Below, piece by piece: positions 10,538-18,562 of a DNA stretch of 45,621 nucleotides; within the stretch, counting starts at the first letter, position 1; each line of letters begins with the position of its first letter. Both the position numbers and the translations under genes were made by a program. Source of the stretch: Ichthyosporea sp. XGB-2017a. Taxonomy: Eukaryota > Opisthokonta > Ichthyosporea. The DNA is taken from positions 21,432-67,052 of the forward strand of contig PDIM01000016.1 of the NCBI GenBank assembly GCA_002811675.1, written 5' to 3'. Below the pieces are notes generated by a model. The model did not search any database and was not told the DNA's origin. It worked only from the letters and a program-made list of their open reading frames with translations.

Positions 10538-10607
10538 TGTCCTCTTGGAAAGTTTTTAGATGAGCTGTGGATTTTATTGCAGCTCTACTTAGACAACCAG
10601 AGGACGT
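10537..10607 (+). promoter_or_regulatory. Candidate selenocysteine redefinition stem-loop
   Basis: GTCCTCTTGG (10539-10548) pairs with CCAGAGGAC (10597-10605) through nine base pairs with one bulged T. An inner hairpin pairs GAGCTG (10562-10567) with CAGCTC (10580-10585). The outer stem begins about seven bases after the UGA, the spacing of the redefinition element known from SELENON. Function is inferred. Confidence 0.5.
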
Positions 10608-10659
10608 AAATTTTATTTGTTAAATTACCTTAAAATATTGTCTTTACTATTGCTGAATT

Positions 10660-10730
10660 TGTGGGAAGCGAATGAAGCGCCTTACTCTAAAGCTCTGCAA
10701 AGAGAAGAGTTAGTGCTGATACCTTTCGTG
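10660..10730 (+). promoter_or_regulatory. SECIS element, type II
   Basis: The canonical core is present: ATGA (10672-10675) on the 5' side and TGAT (10717-10720) on the 3' side. Between them AGCGCCTTACTCT (10676-10688) pairs with AGAGTTAGTGCT (10706-10717, its last T shared with the quartet) in about a 12-bp helix with one bulge and one mismatch. The apical loop begins with unpaired AAA (10689-10691), and CTCT-GCAA-AGAG inside it forms the extra mini-helix of type II elements. A short basal helix, GGAAG with CTTTC, flanks the core. It lies in the 3' UTR, 135 nt after the TAA. Confidence 0.9.
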
Positions 10731-10784
10731 GAGTATACATCTACACTGGGCTGCCACTCTTATATTTCAGAGAACAGTACTTGC

Positions 10785-10790
10785 AATAAA
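10785..10790 (+). terminator. Polyadenylation signal of SELENOS
   Basis: AATAAA follows the SECIS by about 55 nt; a second TAATAAAA follows at about 10795. Both fit a 3' end for the SELENOS mRNA that keeps the SECIS in the transcript. Confidence 0.55.
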
Positions 10791-11075
10791 AGCTAATAAA
10801 AGACATCTTGGCAGAGCCAAACAATGTAATGAGACATACGATTTCCCGACAGACTGGAGAGTATTTTATTGAGTGACGAAAGAAAATGTAGTTTGAAAAG
10901 ACGAAAAGTGCAGTTCATGCGAGTTCCCACTCTGACCTTTTTCATTTCAGAAGAGGGTGACATCGCAAAAGGAGTTTTCAATAAAATAAAGGCAAGTCTG
11001 CTCGCGGAAATTTTAAAAGCAGTAGCTGTTTAAGGCCGTCTTAAATAAAAAACAACTAGAACATGAACGTTTAGA

Positions 11076-14000
11076 CTATGTTTGAGATTTAGGTGGTTCC
11101 TGTAAATGAGCATTTTGAGTATCTGCTCCGGCTATTGGTTGTTCGGAAGATTTCTCACTTTGTTCAACAGGCTTTGATGCGCCTACAATATCATCGCCCT
11201 TTCCGGAGGTTTCAGATACAGTGCTATCCTGAACATCAACCCCTGACGTAACAGCTACAGTCTTTAAAGATTGCTCAGCCATATTTTTACTTTCCTCAAC
11301 GGGTTTTGAAAGGCCTGCTACAGCATTTGACGTCTTTGAGGTCGGCGCTTCGCAATCAACATTTCCATGAGCTCCGGCGGACTTTGACTCATCTACCTTA
11401 GACGCTGAAACATTGGACCCAGTTCGGGCCAAATCTTCAGAACTCGGATGCTTCCCGGAATTGCTAATTTCCCTTGCATGTTTTACAGGAATGGTTCCAG
11501 GACTTTTGGAAATAGAAGCCGAAGAAGCTGCTACAGAAACAGATACTTTGGATTCCCCTGCTGATTCTTCGCTTTGCATAGCCTTCTCTTCACGTAAGCT
11601 CACTCCTTCACTCCCAACACCTCTGCTACCAGCTTCTTCATGGGCACTTGTTGGTGGCACCTTTGGCTTACCATGGTCTTTTGACTCCTCTCTTTTTGCT
11701 TTGGCCGGTTCAGGACCCTGTCTTTTGGTCGACTCCCTTCGCAAGTTAAAACTATACATCCCTCCCCCCTGTTGGGGTGGATAATAGTGTTGCATATGAG
11801 GATAGGGATTCTGCCCAGACATGTGAGGAGGGGCATAATAAGCAGGTGAAGGATAAGGCTGGTGAGACATTCGCTTTGAAGGATGTGCAGGGGCTTGGGA
11901 GGATTGCTGTGCACTGTCTCCTTCTGACTGAGTCACTGGCTGAGAGCTGGCAATGGATGTTGGTGCTCTCGACACTGTATCGACTTTAGGTGAATCTGCC
12001 CCTTCATTTCCCGTTGTCCCACTCCCAGAAGGACTGTCGGAATTTTGCTGAGTTGCATCAAGTAGGCTGTTAATACTAAAGCTTTTACGTGGAGGCTGAG
12101 CATATGGCTGCTGAGGGCGAGGAGCTGGTGGGTAAGGAATAGGGTACCCTTGTGGGGGCATTCCAGGGCGGTAAGCCACAAATTGTGGCGATTGCTGGTG
12201 ATAAGCATATCCTTGAGGAGGGGGCCTCATCATTTGGGGAGGATACCTCTGGTAGTACATCTGTGGAGGTATAGGATACCCTTGAGCTGGAGCAGACCTT
12301 GGAGATTCCCGGCCATGGGTGCTTCCATCGCGTGAATTGGCCGGTGACGGACCTGTACTACTATCTTTAACCTGTGTCGACCCCGGTGCAGATTGCTGTT
12401 GAGGACCCACTGATGGTGATCCCGTGCGATAACTTGGATAGATATGATACATTTGATACTGCCCGCGATAGCCTTGCTGTGCCATTCCTTGAAACCCACC
12501 TCCTGGTGGACCATAAACTGAACCGTCTGGGGCTCTAGGCGGGTAGTAATGGTGAGGCACTGGCCCATAAACTTGTTGTGGCCTTCCAAAATATTTATCA
12601 GCGTCCAATTTATCAATGAATGTTACAAGGCTTTTTCCCGCTTTCTTTTCACCAGCCGAGGCTGGGGGATTTTCGATACCTGCCATTCTTGCAAATTGCT
12701 TTTTAATATTGGTATCCGAAGAAGAATCCAAAACCTTCACACTCTTTTCGCACTTTTTCTCGTCAAGGGCAAGCAGTCGAACGTATGGGTATGTAGTAAG
12801 AACCTGCTCTTTTGACATTCCAATGCGAGCTAAAATGTCATTTAGCCAATAACACTCTATCTTTTGGTTCTTACTAGTCACTAGAAAAACAGGAACACCC
12901 AAAGGCGGGGGAGTATTTCTTTGCATAGGGGAATGCGAAACCGGGGAATATGAAGGCACAGCTCCCTCATCCATTACCACAGACTCTTGCGCAGGTTTGG
13001 GCGACCGTTTCGCATGCTCTTCTTTTAATTCGGCCGGTTTTTTCGATTTCCTCTCCCTCTTGGTTGCTGACTTTTTTTCGCTCTTTCCTTCACTACTTGC
13101 CTTTACTTCCTGAGACGCCTTCAGAATGGCCATAAGAGAAACTCCAGTGCCACTAATATTTTCTACAAGCTTTTTGGGCTCACTGAACTCTTTGTCTGGG
13201 GAATAACGAGCTTTACTATTGCCATTAACTTTTTTTCTTGATGCAGCGGTTTCTTTTTTGGCTTTACCAACTTTTTCTTTTGGCTCTTTCGCCTTAGGTT
13301 CTTTTGCTTTTACCTTTGCCTTTTCCGTTTTTTTGGCTTTACCCACCTTCAATAAGTTCTCCGTTGACTTAGACAAAACTGCTTCCGAGGCCTTTCTAAT
13401 AAGATTATCAAAGCCATCTCCAAATAAAGATGAGCCCTCTTCCGGCTCTGCCTTTTCCTTCTTTGGTGGAGTTTTCTTTGAAGCTTTTGCCGAAACTTGC
13501 TTCTCTTTTGCTGGGGATTTAGCCGGACTAACCGCTGCACTTGCAGATTTCTTAGCATTTTCTTTGCCCACCCCGAGCTTCTTTTCGCTCGCTTCCGGTG
13601 ACACTTTTTTCTTCAACGTAGTTTTTGCAGATGGCGGGCTTTTAGAAGTTGAGGCAGTTTTTGACGATGATGCCTTTGAAGAGGAAGCGGGTGAACCTTC
13701 CACCTTTCTCTTTTTCACTTTTGGACTTTCTTTTTCTGTGGCACTCTTCTTCTTCGCTACGATGCTCGCTTTTCCCTTTCCCTTTCCTTTGCCCTCATCA
13801 GTAGCAGCTTTGGTTTCTTTAATCACAACGTCCTTTACCTTCCTATTATTTCGCGGGGCAGCTTTGACAGGAGAAGCATTTGATAACCGTTGGGAAACAC
13901 CAGATCCAGAAAAACTCGCCTTCCTCTCACTATTTTCCTTTGGGAGCTCACTTACTGGTATCTTTCTTATAGGAGCTTTCCCCTTCAACATGTCTATAAT

Positions 14001-15119
14001 ATCCTTATCTTCAGTCACATCGGCAGGGGCTTGCTGCTTGTCGTTCCTAATATTAGGATCCGCATGATATCTAAGAAGCTCTTTTACCACCTCACCGTAG
14101 TCATTTTCAGCAGCATCATGTAAAGCCGTTGCACCCTCAAAACCTTTTGCATTGACTTCTGCCCCACTTATTAAAAGCAATGTCACGCAGTCCAAATGCC
14201 CATAAACAGCAGCTTCGTGTAGAGCCGTCCACCCCGCATTATCCCTAGCATTCACGGGATCCCCATCCTTCATGCATTCAATACATTCATCTCGATACCC
14301 AAGGGCAGCGGCCTTATGCAAACGAGTTTCACCCGCCCGCTTATCAAAACGAATGACAGGTCTACTTTTATCGACTACTCTCGTTTCTTTTTTCTTCAGT
14401 GGAGGGGGCTTTGGCTTTTCCACAGGTGCCGACCTGCGAAGAGCTTTTGTTCTCTTTGTTGTTGGGCGCGTTATAACAACATCTTCAGAACTTGTAGAAG
14501 CCCTCCGTTTCTGACCACCTGTTTCTTTTCCCTCAAGACGATTGATTGTTTCCATCAAACGTTGCAATTTTCGCTCTTCCCGATCCATTGGAGCGTTTCC
14601 ATAAGGATTCCACTGTGGTTTTACAGGGGAATTCGATTTGTGCAGACCTTCCTTAACAGCTTTTTTATAAGGTTCTCGCAATAAGTTATACACAATCCCA
14701 TCCTTCGCCAACTCAAATGCACTTTTACCCTTGCTATTTTTCACAGCCGGATTAGCACCGGCATCCAAAAGAAGTTTCACAATACGAGAATGGCCATTTT
14801 CACTTGCATCATGAAGCGGCGTATCATTGTCTAGACCCTTTGCATTTACCTCAGCCCCATTATCAATAAGAAACTTCACAACATTATCATGGCCAGCCAA
14901 AGACGCTTCATGTAATGCCGTCCACCCAGCGTTATCCTTCACATTCGGGTCAATACCGATATTTTTAATTAAATGTTCCACGTGCTCTAACCATCCATAT
15001 TCAGCAGCCAGATGGAGTTTTGAACGCCCCGCAGATCTGTCTTTCAAATGCAACTGAATTTCATCCAAGTCTGGCTCTTCCTTCTCGGAAGCCAGTCCTC
15101 CTTTGTGGATTTCAGGCAT
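11076..15119 (-). CDS. Large nuclear ankyrin protein, ANKRD11/Hos4-like
   Basis: 1347 residues, no intron. Two ankyrin blocks, roughly residues 30-155 and 255-380, each carry the ANKRD11/ANKRD12-type signature: DNAGWTALHEA, then GAEVNAKG, then LHDA(S/A)EN. In animals such proteins bind HDAC3 complexes, and fungal Hos4 is the ankyrin subunit of the Set3 deacetylase complex, so a chromatin co-repressor role is likely but inferred. A long lysine/serine/alanine-rich region with basic clusters follows. After it comes a small ordered segment (PVFLVTSKNQKIECYWLNDI to about KSVKVLDSSS) and a tail rich in Pro, Gln, Tyr and Ser. The first in-frame ATG is at 15119. It is divergent from the ATP6AP2-like gene. 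Confidence 0.8.
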   Translation of the reverse strand: MPEIHKGGLASEKEEPDLDEIQLHLKDRSAGRSKLHLAAEYGWLEHVEHLIKNIGIDPNVKDNAGWTALHEASLAGHDNVVKFLIDNGAEVNAKGLDNDTPLHDASENGHSRIVKLLLDAGANPAVKNSKGKSAFELAKDGIVYNLLREPYKKAVKEGLHKSNSPVKPQWNPYGNAPMDREERKLQRLMETINRLEGKETGGQKRRASTSSEDVVITRPTTKRTKALRRSAPVEKPKPPPLKKKETRVVDKSRPVIRFDKRAGETRLHKAAALGYRDECIECMKDGDPVNARDNAGWTALHEAAVYGHLDCVTLLLISGAEVNAKGFEGATALHDAAENDYGEVVKELLRYHADPNIRNDKQQAPADVTEDKDIIDMLKGKAPIRKIPVSELPKENSERKASFSGSGVSQRLSNASPVKAAPRNNRKVKDVVIKETKAATDEGKGKGKGKASIVAKKKSATEKESPKVKKRKVEGSPASSSKASSSKTASTSKSPPSAKTTLKKKVSPEASEKKLGVGKENAKKSASAAVSPAKSPAKEKQVSAKASKKTPPKKEKAEPEEGSSLFGDGFDNLIRKASEAVLSKSTENLLKVGKAKKTEKAKVKAKEPKAKEPKEKVGKAKKETAASRKKVNGNSKARYSPDKEFSEPKKLVENISGTGVSLMAILKASQEVKASSEGKSEKKSATKRERKSKKPAELKEEHAKRSPKPAQESVVMDEGAVPSYSPVSHSPMQRNTPPPLGVPVFLVTSKNQKIECYWLNDILARIGMSKEQVLTTYPYVRLLALDEKKCEKSVKVLDSSSDTNIKKQFARMAGIENPPASAGEKKAGKSLVTFIDKLDADKYFGRPQQVYGPVPHHYYPPRAPDGSVYGPPGGGFQGMAQQGYRGQYQMYHIYPSYRTGSPSVGPQQQSAPGSTQVKDSSTGPSPANSRDGSTHGRESPRSAPAQGYPIPPQMYYQRYPPQMMRPPPQGYAYHQQSPQFVAYRPGMPPQGYPIPYPPAPRPQQPYAQPPRKSFSINSLLDATQQNSDSPSGSGTTGNEGADSPKVDTVSRAPTSIASSQPVTQSEGDSAQQSSQAPAHPSKRMSHQPYPSPAYYAPPHMSGQNPYPHMQHYYPPQQGGGMYSFNLRRESTKRQGPEPAKAKREESKDHGKPKVPPTSAHEEAGSRGVGSEGVSLREEKAMQSEESAGESKVSVSVAASSASISKSPGTIPVKHAREISNSGKHPSSEDLARTGSNVSASKVDESKSAGAHGNVDCEAPTSKTSNAVAGLSKPVEESKNMAEQSLKTVAVTSGVDVQDSTVSETSGKGDDIVGASKPVEQSEKSSEQPIAGADTQNAHLQEPPKSQT

Positions 15120-15180
15120 ATCACTGTTCACAATTATTAAGCGATAACCATCCAACACACAAAAAACATTCTATACCAAA

Positions 15181-15369
15181 CTAAATAACTGTGTTTCTCT
15201 TCCCCTCTCCAATATCAAAAGTGCCTCTTCTATGATTCACACTAATCCTCCGCTCCCTCGTTGAATCTAACACCTTCAGTACACAACAAAACACTGCAAA
15301 GCCACCAACTGCCCCAAAAGCCAGGGGATCTATTTCTATTATAGTTTGTACTGCTGCAGTCGTGTACAT
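15181..15369 (-). CDS. Small membrane protein or upstream ORF
   Basis: A 62-residue frame begins at ATG 15369 and ends 61 nt upstream of the ankyrin start on the same strand. It has one likely membrane helix (LAFGAVGGFAVFCCVLKVL) followed by a basic, cytosolic-looking end (RERRISVNHRRGTF). I do not recognise it. It may be a real microprotein, an upstream ORF on the ankyrin mRNA, or chance. The tight spacing leaves little room for a separate promoter for the ankyrin gene. Confidence 0.35.
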   Translation of the reverse strand: MYTTAAVQTIIEIDPLAFGAVGGFAVFCCVLKVLDSTRERRISVNHRRGTFDIGEGKRNTVI

Positions 15370-15883
15370 TTCCAGTTCAAAACCCAATAGTAATTTATAA
15401 CTACTAGACTAGATTATTCAGTATTCTGAATCAACGGACAATCACCAACACTAGTCATAACCCGACCCTAACCTCCACCCCTTGACAACGTACCTCGCGC
15501 GGCCGTACAGGGTAGCCTAGTGTAAAGACTAGGGCCCCTGTATCCAATCAGCGCCCAGCAGAGCCCCCAGATCTGTTGTGAATGGTCAGTTAGAGCTATG
15601 CAGCAGCCGATCAAGGGGAGGGAGGGTTAAGGGGAAGTTTGCTTGACTCGTCACAGCTAGTCGGGTGGGTGGGGCCAATGCAATGAAATTTGTATCTGTT
15701 ATTTCTATATTAAAAAAATGTACTACCCAGCTAGTCTATTTACTATTATAGTACATTATAGCTGTAATATTCTATTGTAGAGAAGTTAGTGCAGATTTAG
15801 AGCAAGAGAGATTCATTTGTGTCCTGAGTGCCAGTGTTGTAAGTTTGATTTAAGAATAGGGAAAAGGAGAAGTAATATAAGAA
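15370..15883. promoter_or_regulatory. Divergent promoter region with G-quadruplex motif
   Basis: It holds CCCTAACC (15466-15473), a CCAAT motif in CCAATCAGCG (about 15544), and GGGGAGGGAGGGTTAAGGGG at about 15615-15634, which fits the four-run G-quadruplex rule. The ATP6AP2-like gene starts to the right; the ankyrin gene reads left. Confidence 0.4.
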
Positions 15884-16150
15884 ATGTCGGGGTGTAATAG
15901 TGTCTTCCAATGTATGATGGCCGCTTTTGTCGCTATCCAGCTTTTTGCAAGCGTTCCTACTGTCGCTGCCGATGACACTGTAGCAGATTGGCGAGTAGAG
16001 AATTACCCTGCTATGTTTCATATAATCTTTTGGCTTTCAATTGTATTGATTGCTGCTCTGTGGGCAATCTGTTATGCGATGATGAACATGGATGTGGGCG
16101 AAGATGGGATTATTTACAAAACCACCTCACAGAGGAAGAAGAATGAATAA
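15884..16150 (+). CDS. Minimal ATP6AP2 (V-ATPase accessory, M8.9 part)
   Basis: 88 residues. A signal peptide (about residues 1-29, small residues before ADDT) leads into a short lumenal stretch, one membrane helix (FHIIFWLSIVLIAALWAICYA) and a cytosolic tail. The segment from YPAMFHIIFW to MNMDVGEDGIIYKTTSQ matches the end of human ATP6AP2 (NMDPGYDSIIYRMTNQ). In animals that end is the 8.9-kDa fragment that copurifies with the V-ATPase Vo sector, where its helix sits inside the c-ring. The roughly 270-residue ectodomain of animal ATP6AP2 is absent, and the protein has its own start and signal peptide, so it looks complete. It likely acts in Vo assembly, as yeast Voa1 does. Confidence 0.85.
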   Translation: MSGCNSVFQCMMAAFVAIQLFASVPTVAADDTVADWRVENYPAMFHIIFWLSIVLIAALWAICYAMMNMDVGEDGIIYKTTSQRKKNE

Positions 16151-16831
16151 TTCTTTTTCCGCAGTTTAGACATGACTTTTTGCAGTCACGTTCGATTTCA
16201 CCCAATATTTTCGGCTATCCTTTTAGTTCACTGAGTTATATAGGAATGCATGGAAATGGAAATTTGTGAAATAGTAAAGGTACTTTACAAAAGAAGTACA
16301 TCTAGTTGGATGTGAGAGTTCAGGGTCGTGTATATCGCGCGGGCCTCGGGTGGAGGAATGGGGGGTACAGTGGGTGGGCAAAAGGGGAACAAAATAAGTT
16401 CTAGCTGAGAATGGCAGACATCTTATTTTATTTATTTTGTAAGATTGAGGTATAATGAAACGAAGACAAAGGAGAGGTTGTGAATACCATGGAGCATGGT
16501 ACACAAAGAAGTTTATAGTCACTTACTAACTCTTATTTGCGCGGGATGAAGAGCATGAGGAGAGAAAAAGAAAGAGTGCCATCATGCCCCGTGTAAGCTT
16601 TAAATGAATGGGATGAAAAGAAGGGACTTTTGAGTTCGTGGGCTCCTTTCTTTATCCAGATATGTAGGAAAATCTGCAAGTGCTACAGGATGGTGCTTTA
16701 AAGAAAAAAAGAATGTATACTTGGCCTTTTTGAGACAACGACTTTGTGAATAAAGTTTCTTTTTGACTATAACATAAACGAGGTGAATTGCTGTTATCCA
16801 TTGAAGTTTGACAGAGGAATTATGGAGGAGG
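16151..16831. other. Convergent 3' intergenic region
   Basis: 680 bp between the ends of the ATP6AP2-like gene and the minus-strand Rab11-FIP gene. Short frames on both strands show no recognisable protein. No RNA gene was seen. Confidence 0.5.
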
Positions 16832-17902
16832 CTAAAGCACAACATGGGGTCCTTGCATATTTTCTAATATGCTGGGGTCCTTTAATACGATTTTTTCGAG
16901 CAGCTGATCAATGTAGCTTTTGAGAGAATTGATGGTAGATTCTTTTTCATTTTTCACTCGCTCCAAAGCCAGGATCATTGTAATTAACTCATTTTTGGAC
17001 ATCAATTGTAGACGTAAGCTTCGCTTATCTTCCTCTGAAAGGTTAACAGAAGCATTCTTGGCCCCTCGCAGAATCTTTTCACGGATGCTCTTCTTTCCGA
17101 TGGTGCTCCCATTACCATTTTCGTCTGATGGATTTGTCTTAACAAGCATTTGCTTCCAGTGTCCCCCACCTTTTTCCCCTCGTTGAGGCATCGGGGAGTT
17201 GCTTGCAGACTTGCTTTGACCTATATTTGGCGCGTCATTGTCACCAGAAAAAGGCGGAAGAATATCTCCCACTGGCGATGTATTGCCGGTTAGTGCCCCA
17301 GGAGAATCATCCTCTGTTGTAGGTTCAAGAACAATGTCTGGAACTGCAAGACCCTTTGAGTAGTCTGGCTGTGGCTTCTTTGACAAACCCGATAGACTAA
17401 ATCGCCTTCTCCTTTTTTCAGGAGTTCCTTTTGTAATATGCGTAGGTGTATTGACGCTTCCTTCATCGACTGAATTACTTCGTGGTTTTACCTCGGTGAG
17501 GCTATGGGATTTCGACTCGAACGCGTTAATTGCGCCTATTACTTTAACTTTTGCTTGCAATTCGACTTTATGGGCTATTTTAGAATACGTTTTCTTCATT
17601 TCTAAAGGGTACCACGCTGTAAGTTCATCTTCCCCGTTAAGATCTTCAAGATTGATTTTGACAGTGCCTACTTTAGAGTCTTTTTCACATAGCGTAAGTT
17701 TGACTATCGTTTCGTTTGCATTTTCAAACTGAGCTTCTTCATTCCAAGTATAATGACCAGCCCCCTTTACCATTGATGTTGCATATTTTTCTTTTCCCAT
17801 TCCCATTAGAACGAAAAGAGACTCTGCATTAGGTAGACCCTGCAGTTTCCTAATCGTCACTTTGATTTTTCTCTTGACCCCGTGGCCATTTTTGGACGCC
17901 AT
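16832..17902 (-). CDS. Class I Rab11 family-interacting protein (C2 + FIP-RBD)
   Basis: 356 residues. The N terminus (about 10-120) has a C2-type beta sandwich: KIKVTIRKLQGLP, then YTWNEEAQFE, then VKLTLCEKDSKVGTVKINLEDL. The middle is a disordered Ser/Pro/Lys-rich linker. The end (about 295-350) is helical and has LMSKNELITMILALERV and SYIDQLLEKIVLKDPSIL, matching the Rab11-binding motif YIDxLLxRIxExxPxIL of the FIP family. C2 plus this motif defines class I FIPs (FIP1/2/5), which bind Rab11/Rab25 and lipids on recycling endosomes. The C2 lacks obvious calcium-binding aspartates, as in animal FIPs. Start ATG at 17902. Confidence 0.78.
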   Translation of the reverse strand: MASKNGHGVKRKIKVTIRKLQGLPNAESLFVLMGMGKEKYATSMVKGAGHYTWNEEAQFENANETIVKLTLCEKDSKVGTVKINLEDLNGEDELTAWYPLEMKKTYSKIAHKVELQAKVKVIGAINAFESKSHSLTEVKPRSNSVDEGSVNTPTHITKGTPEKRRRRFSLSGLSKKPQPDYSKGLAVPDIVLEPTTEDDSPGALTGNTSPVGDILPPFSGDNDAPNIGQSKSASNSPMPQRGEKGGGHWKQMLVKTNPSDENGNGSTIGKKSIREKILRGAKNASVNLSEEDKRSLRLQLMSKNELITMILALERVKNEKESTINSLKSYIDQLLEKIVLKDPSILENMQGPHVVL

Positions 17903-18562
17903 GCTTTACAAAAGGTGACCCTGATTTATTCTACGAAATATGTTCCCAACTTTGCAATTGGCAATATAGATTTTTAATATATAAATGTATCAACCGCTTG
18001 ATTGTACAATCCCCTTAGTAAACAGTGGTGCAGCAATACACGCCACCGTTCTTTCCCTGTGCAGTAACTCACTAATCAACTTATTAAATACAACCACATG
18101 ACACTACATAACCAAATAAGCTATTATGTTCAACCTGCAAGGAGCTGTATTTTTTGTTTGCAACTTTCCACCACGCGGTGGAGTAACGTTGTTTGTGCCA
18201 GATTTTAAAAATATCACCAATTATGTATAGCTGCCATATTCAATATTTGTAACTTTTTTTTAAAACCTAATTTGGTCAAGAAAGTCTTCCGAGTGGCTCT
18301 CTTTTTTAAATTTTTTTTTGGCTAAACGAATATCCGTCCATGCGCTGGGGAATGCCACACCATTGTTTTGGATAGTTGGATCTTTTATTGTTGAACTGAA
18401 TATAATATTGTTGAATGAATGAAATAGACTTATTTGATACTTAAATTGTTTTGGACTGTCCTGATAAAGATGATAGTACAGAAGTGACACAAATTGACGC
18501 TGGTAGTGGTCGAAAGTACGCGTGCTCAGCATTCGGTGCTGCTATAATTAAGGATGATTCTT
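17903..18562. other. Intergenic region upstream of Rab11-FIP
   Basis: 660 bp between two minus-strand genes: the 3' flank of DZIP1 and the promoter side of Rab11-FIP. AT-rich, with no supported gene or repeat. Confidence 0.45.

Noticed and set aside
10550-10595. ATGA near 10559 as the SECIS core
   Set aside because: No matching 3' GA with a long helix and no AA apical bases; the element at 10672-10720 fits far better.
13219-14067. 282-codon plus-strand frame with many Phe and Leu
   Set aside because: It is the antisense of the Lys/Ser-rich region of the ankyrin gene, which produces long hydrophobic shadow frames.
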